This document shows positions 7,128 through 14,721 of a stretch of 38,705 bases of DNA, in pieces; the stretch's first letter is position 1; the number at the start of each line of letters is the position of its first letter. Source of the stretch: Acidimicrobiaceae bacterium (GTDB lineage: Bacteria > Actinomycetota > Acidimicrobiia > Acidimicrobiales > RAAP-2); the NCBI GenBank assembly GCA_003133545.1, contig PKYA01000028.1, positions 1 through 38,705 of the forward strand, written 5' to 3'. The notes under the pieces are model-generated. The model did not search any database. It was not told where the DNA came from and was given only the letters and a program-made list of their open reading frames with translations. A program made the position numbers and the translations under genes.

Positions 7128-7911
7128 ATGACGACCTCGATGATTGGCCGAGTCGCCGTTGTGACCGGAGTTAGTCGGCGGGCGGGAATCGGGTTTGCCA
7201 TTGCCAGGGACTTGCTGGCATCGGGAATGACCGTGCTGATCCAGTCGTGGACTGCCCACGACGCCGAACAGCCATGGGGTCGTGACCCCGTGGGTATGCC
7301 GGGAGTGATCGAGGCGCTCCGAAAATTCGGAGGACGCCTTGAGCACATAGAGGTCGACTTTGCCCTTCCGGACGCACCGGCCGCGGTTGTCGGCACAGCG
7401 GTTACGGCACTTTGGGCACGTCGATGTGATCGTGGCCAACCATGCCACGAGCTCGGGAAAGCAGACGCTTCGCGATGTCACGGTCGAGGAGTTGGACCGC
7501 AGCTGGGCAGTCAACGCCCGCGCCAGCGTGTTGCTGACACAGGCGTTTGCAGCCCAACATGACGATGCGCGAGGTGGGGGGAGGGTGATCCTCTTCACTT
7601 CAGGCCAACACCTTGCCCCGATGGCTCAAGAGGTGCCCTACGCGATCAGCAAGGGAGCGATCCAACAGATGACGCTCACCTTGGCCGACGCCCTCGTTGA
7701 CCGTGGCATCACGGTGAACGCCGTCAATCCAGGACCCACAGACACCGGATGGGCCGATCCGGACCTGTTTGATCAAGTCCGATACGCACTTCCCGCAGGC
7801 CGGTGGGGTTCTCCCGATGACGTCTCTCACCTGGTGACTTGGCTCGTTTCCGACGACAGCGCCTGGATCACGGGTCAGGTGCTCAATTCCGAAGGTGGGT
7901 TTCGTCGCTAG
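7128..7911 (+). pseudogene. SDR gene interrupted by a one-base frameshift
   Basis: Two overlapping frames together make one SDR. The first (from ATG 7128) carries the cofactor motif TGVSRRAGIGFAIARDLL. The second carries FGHVDVIVANHATS, the serine strand GRVILFTSG, the active-site YAISKGA and the C-terminal WITGQVLNSEGGF. The two join at the run CTTTGGG: removing one T from 7411-7413 gives a seamless TALGHVDVIVANHA and a 260-residue protein of normal length. Either the gene is recently inactivated or the base is an assembly or sequencing error in a short homopolymer. All catalytic motifs are intact on each side, which favours a very recent change or an error. The TGxSRRxGIG motif resembles SDRs annotated as 3-oxoacyl-ACP reductase-like. 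Confidence 0.85.
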
Positions 7912-7952
7912 AAGATGTGATGCACGCCTTGCCGTGACCCCATACTTGAGCT

Positions 7953-8318
7953 GTGCTCCTCATCGATGCAGCGAACGTCGTGGGATCACGCCCGACCGGC
8001 TGGTGGCGGGACCGATCTGGAGCAGCTCGCGCGTTCGTCGAGGAGGTGAGCGCAGCCCTGGGATCGGGCCGGCTCAGCGAACCTGTTGTTGTCGTCCTCG
8101 AAGGGAAAGCTCGCGATGGAGTCCGGGCGGGCACGGTTGATGGCGTGACGGTCGTCCATGCCGCTGGCAGCGGTGACGACATGCTCGTTGACTTGACCTC
8201 GGACGCGTCTGATCAGGTGACGCTGGTCACCGCGGATCGCGCGTTGCGGCAGCGGGCTGAGGCTCTCGGAGCAGAGGTGGTTGGACCTCGATGGCTCATC
8301 CAACGACTCGAGCAATGA
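7953..8318 (+). CDS. NYN/PIN-like small protein
   Basis: A 121-residue protein starting at GTG 7953 (VLLIDAANVVGSRPTGWWRDR). The sequence VLLIDAANVVG with Asp at residue 5, a central VVVVLEGKAR, GSGDDMLVDL (acidic pair) and VTLVTADRALRQRAEALGAEVVGP outline a PIN/NYN-type Rossmann fold with conserved acidic residues, as in YacP-like RNA-processing nucleases. Close relatives in actinobacteria are often annotated as NTP pyrophosphohydrolase, which the fold does not support. The ribosome-binding site is weak. A nuclease role is inferred from the fold; the substrate is unknown. Confidence 0.7.
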   Translation: MLLIDAANVVGSRPTGWWRDRSGAARAFVEEVSAALGSGRLSEPVVVVLEGKARDGVRAGTVDGVTVVHAAGSGDDMLVDLTSDASDQVTLVTADRALRQRAEALGAEVVGPRWLIQRLEQ

Positions 8319-8399
8319 ACCGGACGTTTCGGCTCTGGGTAGAATCGGCACCGAAGGGATGACCCCACTTGTCCTCGGAACCAGGAAAGAGAAGCGGGC

Positions 8400-8798
8400 A
8401 TGGAGAAGAGCGGATCGCAGAAGAGCAAGTCTCCGTCTCAGCTGATAGACGCGAGGATCAAGGAGCTGGGCGACTGGCGGGGCGAGACGCTCAGCCGGCT
8501 CCGTTCCCTCGTGAAGCAAGCCGATCCCGAAGTCGTCGAGGAGTGGAAATGGAGAGGGGTTCCGGTGTGGTACGACAACGGAATGATCTGCACAGGCGAG
8601 ACCTACAAGGAAGTCGTGAAGATGACCTTCGCCAAGGGGGCGGCTCTGAAGGATCCTTCGGGCCTCTTCAACTCCAGTCTTGACGGGAACACGAGGCGAG
8701 CCATCGACTTCCGCGAGGGCGAGAAGATAGACGAGAAGGCATTGAAGACGCTCGTGCGCGCCGCCGTGACGCTGAACAAGTCCACAGCCAAAAGCTGA
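8400..8798 (+). CDS. DUF1801 domain protein
   Basis: A 132-residue protein built almost entirely of one DUF1801 domain (YdhG-like fold): LIDARIKELGDWRGETLSRLRSLVKQADPEVVEEWKWRGVPVW is the characteristic opening, with the ETYKEVVKMTFAKGAALKDPSGLFN segment in the middle and the RRAIDFREGEKIDEKALKTLVRAAV helix at the end. Family members are small soluble proteins, some proposed to bind iron or ligands, with no firm function. AGGAAAGAG lies upstream of ATG 8400. It ends 57 bases before a convergent SRPBCC gene. Confidence 0.85.
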   Translation: MEKSGSQKSKSPSQLIDARIKELGDWRGETLSRLRSLVKQADPEVVEEWKWRGVPVWYDNGMICTGETYKEVVKMTFAKGAALKDPSGLFNSSLDGNTRRAIDFREGEKIDEKALKTLVRAAVTLNKSTAKS

Positions 8799-8805
8799 TC
8801 CACGT

Positions 8806-8820
8806 CAGCAGGCACTGCTG
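8806..8820. terminator. Short hairpin between convergent genes
   Basis: CAGCAG (8806-8811) and CTGCTG (8815-8820) form a 6-bp stem with a 3-base loop, in the 56-bp gap between the convergent DUF1801 and SRPBCC genes. It is a weak stem; termination is inferred from position only. Confidence 0.4.
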
Positions 8821-8854
8821 GTGTGCGGGCCCAGTCTCAGTGGTAAAGGTTGGG

Positions 8855-9319
8855 CTACGACTCGGCGACGCCCTTCAGGTTGGCGAGGGTGGCCTCAATG
8901 CCCGATTCGGTCATCCGCTTCAATTCCTCGAACTGCTCGTCACTTAGGGCACTCAGGCGCTCGTTCATCCGGATGATCTGCCAGGACTCTTCCACTTCCG
9001 TGCCCTCATCCACCGGTCTGAACCGATAGACCCATTCGGCGACGCCCTCATCCTTGCCTCCCACTACCCAGCCGAACGCACGACCCGGTTCGGCGACCAC
9101 GACCTCGCAGTGGCGGTCCCAGGGTTCGCGTCCTTCCGCTTCGTTGTGGCCGGTGAACCATGCCCCCTCTTCTGGGGATGATCCTTCGTCCCACCACGCC
9201 GACTTGCAGATCGGGCTCAACTCACCGATCCGGGTCACATCCGAAATGATCTCGTAGACCTTCTCCGGCGGGGACGCCACCACAGTCGTACGTGTCACCT
9301 GGAGATCCGACAGATCCAT
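8855..9319 (-). CDS. SRPBCC-family (polyketide cyclase/dehydrase-like) protein
   Basis: From ATG 9319 the product is 154 residues, the usual size of a single START-like SRPBCC domain. VVASPPEKVYEIISDVTRIGELSPICKSAWWDEG is the typical first strand and helix, followed by FTGHNE, WDRHCEVVVAEPGRAFGWVVGG, the paired strands WVYRFRPVDEGTEVEESWQI, and a long C-terminal helix. These proteins bind hydrophobic ligands in a central cavity; most have no known reaction. An upstream in-frame GTG at 9343 would place the ribosome-binding site GGAGG inside the gene, so ATG 9319 is chosen. Confidence 0.85.
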   Translation of the reverse strand: MDLSDLQVTRTTVVASPPEKVYEIISDVTRIGELSPICKSAWWDEGSSPEEGAWFTGHNEAEGREPWDRHCEVVVAEPGRAFGWVVGGKDEGVAEWVYRFRPVDEGTEVEESWQIIRMNERLSALSDEQFEELKRMTESGIEATLANLKGVAES

Positions 9320-9410
9320 ACCCGTTACCCTCCCTTTGCCCACTCTCGCTGCCGCGCCACGATAGCTGTGCCGATGGCCGGCACCCGATCGCCGAAGCTA
9401 TGGTTTGGCC

Positions 9411-9899
9411 ATGTCGATCCTTACGCACAAAATGTCCTCCCTCGACGGCCAACCTCTTGACCTCGAAGCGCTCCAGGGCAAGGCGGTCCTCGTCGTGAAC
9501 GTGGCCTCCAAGTGCGGCCTGACGCCGCAGTACACGGGGCTCGAAGAGCTCCAGCGCACGTATGGCGACCGCGGGTTCACGGTCCTCGGCGTCCCGTGCA
9601 ACCAGTTCGGCGGCCAGGAGCCCGGCACTTCCGAGGAGATCGCCACGTTCTGCTCTTCCACCTATGGCGTGACCTTTCCCATCACCGAGAAGGTCGACGT
9701 CAACGGCAGTCATCGGCACCCGCTCTATGGTGCCCTGACCGAGAACCCCGATGCAGAGGGTGCCGCCGGTGACATCCAGTGGAACTTCGAGAAGTTTCTC
9801 ATCTCCCCGACGGGCGAAGTCGTAGGCCGCTTCCGTCCCACGGTCGCCCCGGATTCCAAAGAGCTCGTCGGCGCCATCGAGTCCATCCTGCCCAACTAG
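9411..9899 (+). CDS. Glutathione peroxidase family, probably thioredoxin-dependent 2-Cys type
   Basis: A 162-residue peroxidase of the GPx family, which reduces hydroperoxides. The peroxidatic cysteine is Cys35 in NVASKCGLTPQY, with catalytic Gln69 (NQFGGQEP), Trp124 and Asn125 (WNFEKFL). A second cysteine, Cys81 (FCSSTYGVTFP), lies 46 residues after the first, the spacing of the resolving cysteine in thioredoxin-dependent GPx of the insect/plant type, so thioredoxin is the likely reductant rather than glutathione. ATG 9411 is preferred over TTG 9405 two codons earlier. It may protect against lipid hydroperoxides; no operon partner is evident. Confidence 0.92.
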   Translation: MSILTHKMSSLDGQPLDLEALQGKAVLVVNVASKCGLTPQYTGLEELQRTYGDRGFTVLGVPCNQFGGQEPGTSEEIATFCSSTYGVTFPITEKVDVNGSHRHPLYGALTENPDAEGAAGDIQWNFEKFLISPTGEVVGRFRPTVAPDSKELVGAIESILPN

Positions 9900-9946
9900 G
9901 CGACGGACCCGACGGCCAATCTCGCAAAACGGAGGCTTGTTTCTAC

Positions 9947-10159
9947 ATGTCCGACAGCTGGAAGACGGTCAAGGCCGGCGACGTCCGCACGGGCGACGTC
10001 GTACGCATACCGAGCGGTGACCTGATCACCGTGTCGCGCATCGAGACTTCATTCATGGGTATGCCAACGATGATGGCATTCATCGAGGACACCGACGAGC
10101 GCTGGTACAAGCACCCCGTCGTTTCCGATGGCGACGTGGAGATCCGCGCCTCGGAGTAA
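9947..10159 (+). CDS. Conserved small protein of 70 residues, function unknown
   Basis: From ATG 9947 (GGAGG at 9931-9935, spacing 11) the product begins MSDSWKTVKAGDVRTGDVVR and continues with alternating strands (DLITVSRIETSFMG, MMAFIEDTDERWYKHPV, DVEIRASE). The KAGDVRTGDVVRIPSGDLITV pattern suggests a small all-beta barrel. I believe similar short proteins occur in related actinobacteria, but no named domain is recognised. It ends 4 bases before the convergent acyl-CoA dehydrogenase stop, with no room for a separate terminator. Confidence 0.65.
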   Translation: MSDSWKTVKAGDVRTGDVVRIPSGDLITVSRIETSFMGMPTMMAFIEDTDERWYKHPVVSDGDVEIRASE

Positions 10160-10163
10160 CGCC

Positions 10164-11324
10164 TCAGCGGGGCAGCCCGAGAATGCGGTCGCCGATGATC
10201 GTGCGCTGGATCTCCGAGGTGCCGCCGGCAATCGTCGCCGCCTTGGACCACAGCCATTGGCGCTGCCACTTCCCGGCCATGGGGTTGTCAGTCGCCTCAC
10301 CCCAGAAGGGCGAGGCGACGTCGAGCACCAACAGCGCGGCGTCAGACAGCGACTGGGTCATGTCGGCCCAGGTCAACTTCACCACACTGGACTCCGGTCC
10401 GGGCCCGTCGCCGTGCGTCAGCCGTGAGAGGGTCCGCCAGTTGTGCAGGCGCAGGACCCGCAGCTTGACGGCCGCCTCGGCCAGGGCGTCGGCCACCTCG
10501 ATATTCTCGAGCGTTCCCAGCTCGTTGGCCAAGGCGTAGAGCTCGTTCAGGTAGACCTCGTGCACGACCTGCTCCTTGAAGGGGAATGTCGTGCCCCGCT
10601 CGTGCGCCAGCGTGGTGTTCGCCACCGACCAGCCCCGGTTCAACCCACCGACGAGGCAGTCCAAAGGTACGAACACCTCATCGAGGTAGACCTCGTTGAA
10701 TTCCGACTCGCCGGTGATGGTGACCAGGGGGCGGATGTCGATACCCGGAGAGGTCATGTCAACCACCAGATAGGACAGCCCCGTGTGCTTGGAGGCTTCA
10801 GGGTCGGTCCGCACCAGTGCGATCCCCCAGCGCGCGAACTGTGCGTAGCTGGTCCAGACTTTCTGGCCTTGGAGGACCCATCCCCCCTCAGTCGGGATGG
10901 CCCTGGTGGTGAGGGAGGCCAGATCGGAGCCGGCGCCTGGCTCGCTGAAGAGCTGGCACCAGATCTCCTCGGCACTGAGGATGCGCGGGAGCCAACGCGC
11001 CTTTTGCTCCTCGGTGCCGTGGGCCAAGATCGTCGGGCCAACGTGATTGATCCCGTTGCGGTTGACCGGTTGGGGAGCTCTCGAGCGGGCATATTCCATG
11101 TTGAAGATGGCGACCTGGAGCGGAGAGGCGCCACGACCGCCGTAGGCCTCGGGCCAGTGGATGCCCACCCAGCGGTCCGCTGCCAATCGCGCCTGCCAGC
11201 CGCGCCCCCACTCGAACTCCTCCTCGAGCGAGCGGAAGCCCGGCGCCAGCGCCACGTTGGACGCCAACCAGCTGCGGACTTCGTCGCGGAAGGCCTGCTC
11301 CTCAGCCGTCAGTGCGAGATCCAT
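10164..11324 (-). CDS. Acyl-CoA dehydrogenase (FadE-like, catalytically complete)
   Basis: A 386-residue acyl-CoA dehydrogenase introducing an alpha,beta double bond into an acyl-CoA with FAD. N-terminal helical domain (1-120), the FAD-binding beta domain with FSEPGAGSD (127-134) and VWTSYAQFA, then the C-terminal helices ending in AGGTSEIQRTIIGDRILGLPR. The position of the MCAD-type base (the Glu of YEGT) is Gly here, but Glu242 in TLAHERGT occupies the isovaleryl/long-chain-type base position, also used by actinobacterial steroid FadEs. It lies 22 bases downstream of an acyl-CoA ligase gene on the same strand, suggesting that acid activation is followed by dehydrogenation. Substrate unknown; ring-bearing or branched acyl-CoA is plausible. 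Confidence 0.92.
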   Translation of the reverse strand: MDLALTAEEQAFRDEVRSWLASNVALAPGFRSLEEEFEWGRGWQARLAADRWVGIHWPEAYGGRGASPLQVAIFNMEYARSRAPQPVNRNGINHVGPTILAHGTEEQKARWLPRILSAEEIWCQLFSEPGAGSDLASLTTRAIPTEGGWVLQGQKVWTSYAQFARWGIALVRTDPEASKHTGLSYLVVDMTSPGIDIRPLVTITGESEFNEVYLDEVFVPLDCLVGGLNRGWSVANTTLAHERGTTFPFKEQVVHEVYLNELYALANELGTLENIEVADALAEAAVKLRVLRLHNWRTLSRLTHGDGPGPESSVVKLTWADMTQSLSDAALLVLDVASPFWGEATDNPMAGKWQRQWLWSKAATIAGGTSEIQRTIIGDRILGLPR

Positions 11325-11346
11325 CGCCCCATCCCCGTCATGGCGC

Positions 11347-12897
11347 TCATCGTGCCACGCTCAATTCGGCCGCACGTGCCTTGAGGGCGGACCGGTCCGG
11401 TTTGCCGGCGGCCAGCAGCGGTAGTTCCTCGAGGTGCACGACGACCTCGGGCGTTTTGAACCGGGCCACTCCATGCTCTGCGAACCAGCGCCGGCACTCG
11501 GCGGCGTCGATCTCTCCGGACCCCACGACGAAGGCCACGACCTGCTCGCCCAACCGGGGGTCCGGTCGCCCGACCACCACCGCCTGCCTGATCCCCGGGT
11601 GCAGCTCCAGCGCACGTTCCACCTCGGAGGAAGAGATGTTCTCGCCGCCTCGGATGATCAGCTCCTTGATCCGCCCGGTGATCGCCAACCAGCCCTGATC
11701 GTCCATCACCCCGAGATCGCCGCTGCGAAACCAGCCCCGGTGCATACTGCCGGCCGTCTCGGTGGCGTCGGAGTACCCGGCGAAAAGCTCGGGACCCCGG
11801 ATCCACACCTCGCCCTCCGCTCCCCCTGGGCACCAGCGCAGCGTGGTGGGATCAGCAATGCGGATCTCGGCCTCGCCCACCGCCCGCCCATCGGTGTCGC
11901 GGCAACGTTCCTGAGGATCTGAGTTGACACAGGTGGATACCGTCGGCGCCTCGGTCGATCCGTAGCTGCGCTTGACGATGGCACCCAGGCCGAGGTGGGC
12001 CGCCTCAATGAACTCAGGGCTGACACCCATCATGCCGCTGGAGACCACCCGCATGCTGGCGACCTTGGCGGGTGAGAAGTCCGCCGTCTCCATCATGGCC
12101 GTGAAGATCGTCGGGGGACCGATCATGTAGCTGACCCGTTCCGTCTCAATCAGACCCAATCCTCTCTCGGCATCCCAACGTTCCATCAGCACCGTGCGCA
12201 TGGCTGCGGCGCCCGGAACGAGCACCGCGTTGAGCAGTCCCGAGACATGCGCCAGAGGCGCCGGCATGAGGACGGCGTCGGTGACGGAAAGGCCGTGCAC
12301 GCCCGTCATCACTTGTGCCTTGTACGCCAGGCCCCGGTGCGTGTGGAGAACGGCCTTGGGCCGCCCGGTGGAGCCCGAGGTGAAGATGACCACCGCTACA
12401 TCGGCCGGATGATTCGGGCTGGTGCGCACGGGCGTGCCCCCCAGCAGCTCGTCGAAGCGCGATCCGGCGTCCCGCATGCCGATGACACCGTGGTGCTCGG
12501 ACAGGGGGAGGGAGGTGGACGAGAACGTCACGGCGGGCTCGAGCAGCTCCACCATGTACCCGACCTCGGCTGCCCCGAACTGGTGGTGCAGCGGCGCGGC
12601 GACGGCTCCGCACCTCCAACAGGCCCGGTAGAGGACCAGGGCCTCCCACCAGTTGGGCATCTGCCAGGCAACCACGTCCCCGCGGCGGACGCCCATGCGG
12701 CGCAACCCGCCGGCCAGGCCCGCCACCATGGCCTCGAGCGCCATTCCGTCGAACCTGGTCTCGCCGTCGACGAGGACGGCGCCCGCGTCCGCCGGGCGCT
12801 GACGCATCACCACATCGAGCACCGGGACGTCCCAGGGGCCTCCGGGCGCGCGGTAGCGCTTGGCCCCCGGGGCCTGATACGTCGTCGCAAGTTTCAT
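11347..12897 (-). CDS. AMP-dependent acyl-CoA synthetase/ligase (FadD-like)
   Basis: From ATG 12897 the product is 516 residues, a normal adenylate-forming ligase. Motifs in order: the P-loop FTSGSTGRPKAV, the A5 motif YGSTEAPTVS, FRSGDLGVMDDQGWLAITGR (A7) with IKELIIRGGENIS (A8 hinge), and the C-terminal catalytic lysine in LLAAGKPDRSAL. It would adenylate a carboxylic acid and transfer it to CoA. The frame stays open 130 codons upstream, but that stretch is antisense to the divergent oxidoreductase gene and shows no domain. It resembles ligases annotated for cyclohexanecarboxylate or medium-chain acids; specificity is not certain. First gene of a two-gene operon with the acyl-CoA dehydrogenase. 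Confidence 0.92.
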   Translation of the reverse strand: MKLATTYQAPGAKRYRAPGGPWDVPVLDVVMRQRPADAGAVLVDGETRFDGMALEAMVAGLAGGLRRMGVRRGDVVAWQMPNWWEALVLYRACWRCGAVAAPLHHQFGAAEVGYMVELLEPAVTFSSTSLPLSEHHGVIGMRDAGSRFDELLGGTPVRTSPNHPADVAVVIFTSGSTGRPKAVLHTHRGLAYKAQVMTGVHGLSVTDAVLMPAPLAHVSGLLNAVLVPGAAAMRTVLMERWDAERGLGLIETERVSYMIGPPTIFTAMMETADFSPAKVASMRVVSSGMMGVSPEFIEAAHLGLGAIVKRSYGSTEAPTVSTCVNSDPQERCRDTDGRAVGEAEIRIADPTTLRWCPGGAEGEVWIRGPELFAGYSDATETAGSMHRGWFRSGDLGVMDDQGWLAITGRIKELIIRGGENISSSEVERALELHPGIRQAVVVGRPDPRLGEQVVAFVVGSGEIDAAECRRWFAEHGVARFKTPEVVVHLEELPLLAAGKPDRSALKARAAELSVAR

Positions 12898-13072
12898 CGG
12901 ATTGCTCACACTATCGGCGGCCCCCGACGCAGGGCGAAGCCGTGCAGCAGCGTGCGTCGGCCGTGCGTCACGACGCCGTGGGGCCAAATCGAGCGAGATG
13001 CGCCAGGGCCGCTCCGCAAGGGCGGTGGTAGCTTCGCTCCTTCGACACCCGCTTCGGACCGGAGGAACGACC

Positions 13073-14056
13073 GTGGCAGCAGAGGGGGAACAAGGAGGCG
13101 ACCCTGATTCGGCATCGGGGCCAGTCGCAGCCACGGGTGCGCGCGTGTGGGCAGCGGAACCGACCGTCACCTTCGAGGGGCGCCCGTTGCGGCTCGGCCT
13201 CACGACACCGGTGCTCACCATGCTTCCCGACAACCACGCGTCGTGGGAGATCGACGCCACCATTGCGGACGTGGCGGAGATCGCCAAGGCGGCTGATCGG
13301 CTCGGCTACTCCCATCTGAGCTGCAGTGAGCACGTCATCATCCCGACCGACGTCGCTCCGGTCCGCGGCAGCCGCTACTGGGACCCACTGGCCACGTTCG
13401 GCTACCTCAGCGCCGTCACCACCCGGATCCATTTCGCCACCAACGTCCTGGTCCTCGGCTACCACCACCCGCTCGAGATAGCCAAGCGCTACGGAACGCT
13501 CGACCAGGTAGCCGGTGGCCGGGTGATCCTTGGACTCGGCGTCGGCTCGCTGCGCGAGGAGTTCGACCTGTTGGGCGTCCCCTTCGAGGACCGGGGAGCC
13601 CGCGCCGACGACGCACTTCGGGCGCTGCGTGCTGGCCTCTCCACCCAGCGCCCCGAATATGCCGGCACGTACTACACCTTCTCGGACGTGGTGCTCGACC
13701 CCTGTGCGCGCCAGCCATCCGTCCCGCTGTGGATCGGGGGGCGGACGGCGCGCTCGCTCCGCCGAGCCGTCGAGCTCGGAGACGGTTGGGTCCCCTTCGG
13801 GCTTGGTGCCGGGGACATGGGCGCCATGATCGCCAAGGCACGCCAAAGCGCCGCATGGGCGGCACGCCCACAACCCATAGAGCTCGTGCTGCAGAACAAC
13901 AGGCCCGCCGATCCCGCGGCTGATCCCGAGGGCGCGCGCCACATCGTCAGCCGTCTCGTCGAAGCCGGGGCCACCGCCGTACAGCTCCGGATCATCCATC
14001 ATTCGGTCAGCCACTATGTCGAGCAGCTCGAAGCGATGGTCAGCGCGCTGGCGTAG
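13073..14056 (+). CDS. LLM-class oxidoreductase, probably F420-dependent (TIGR03619-type)
   Basis: From GTG 13073 the product is 327 residues; GGAGGA at 13061-13066 gives a well-spaced site, while the longer frame back to 12902 runs through the divergent promoter region. The sequence shows LRLGLTTPVLTMLPD, ADRLGYSHLSCSEHVIIPTD, YWDPLATFGYLSAVTTRIHFATNVLVLGYHHP, and GGRVILGLGVGSLREEFDLLGVPFEDRGARADD, the classic pattern of actinobacterial F420-dependent luciferase-like enzymes. It is transcribed divergently from the ligase-dehydrogenase pair, suggesting shared control. It could reduce or oxidise a C=C or alcohol in the same pathway. Its 3' end overlaps the convergent HAD gene by 17 bases. Confidence 0.9.
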   Translation: MAAEGEQGGDPDSASGPVAATGARVWAAEPTVTFEGRPLRLGLTTPVLTMLPDNHASWEIDATIADVAEIAKAADRLGYSHLSCSEHVIIPTDVAPVRGSRYWDPLATFGYLSAVTTRIHFATNVLVLGYHHPLEIAKRYGTLDQVAGGRVILGLGVGSLREEFDLLGVPFEDRGARADDALRALRAGLSTQRPEYAGTYYTFSDVVLDPCARQPSVPLWIGGRTARSLRRAVELGDGWVPFGLGAGDMGAMIAKARQSAAWAARPQPIELVLQNNRPADPAADPEGARHIVSRLVEAGATAVQLRIIHHSVSHYVEQLEAMVSALA

Positions 14057-14693
14057 GTCCCGACAGGTGCGCGGGAAGGGTGCGCATATCGTCGAACACC
14101 ACCACGCCGTCCAGGGACAGCTTCGAGGCCTCCGTGACGCCTCCGGCGAACCCGAACACCACCATCCCGGCTGCCAATCCCGCTGTCACGCCGGCATGGC
14201 TGTCCTCGACGACGGCACACCTTCGGGGCGCGACGCCCATCTGCTCGGCGGCATAGAGGAAGACGTCAGGGGCGGGCTTTCCGTGCGCAACCTCGTCGGC
14301 GCTGAAAATGCGGCCCTCGAACCTCTCCAAGAGCCCGGTGAGCCCCAACGTGAAATGCATCTTGACCTGGCTTCCGCTTGACGCCACGCAACAAGGGACC
14401 GAGAGCTGATCGAGCGCGTCGACCACCCCTTCGACGGCAACGAGCTCTTGCTCGAAGACCTCCCTGTAGCGGCACTCGAATTCCGATTCCCAGTCGACGC
14501 TCCGGCCGAGCTGGCTCTCTATTTCGTCCTGCATGTGACGCGCTGATCTTCCTACGAAACGCTCGACGATCTCCGATTCTGAGAGCGGCCAACCCAAGGA
14601 GGCGAGAATGCGCGCCTCGGTGCGCACGGCGAGTCGCTCGCTGTCGACGAGCACACCATCGCAATCGAAGATGACCAGATCGACGCTCGGCAC
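14040..14693 (-). CDS. HAD-superfamily hydrolase (subfamily IA, phosphatase or mutase-like)
   Basis: From GTG 14693 the product is 217 residues. Motif I is FDCDGVLVDS with nucleophile Asp10 and acid Asp12; the cap domain covers about 20-85; motif II is VASSGS; motif III is GKPAPDVFLYAAEQMG; motif IV is VVEDSHAGVTAGLAAGM. These are the features of the beta-phosphoglucomutase/phosphoglycolate phosphatase group. AGAGG lies a suitable distance upstream. It is third in a minus-strand operon behind two acyl-CoA dehydrogenases, 28 bases after the second. A link to the lipid pathway is not obvious; it may remove a phosphate from a side product. Its last codons overlap the convergent gene. Confidence 0.85.
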   Translation of the reverse strand: MPSVDLVIFDCDGVLVDSERLAVRTEARILASLGWPLSESEIVERFVGRSARHMQDEIESQLGRSVDWESEFECRYREVFEQELVAVEGVVDALDQLSVPCCVASSGSQVKMHFTLGLTGLLERFEGRIFSADEVAHGKPAPDVFLYAAEQMGVAPRRCAVVEDSHAGVTAGLAAGMVVFGFAGGVTEASKLSLDGVVVFDDMRTLPAHLSGPTPAR

Positions 14694-14721
14694 GATGAAG
14701 GCCTCTCTGCAAGCGCCGCCT

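Noticed and set aside
12898-13287. A 130-codon N-terminal extension of the acyl-CoA ligase
   Set aside because: It is antisense to the start of the luciferase-like gene, is low complexity, and the ligase begins normally at ATG 12897.
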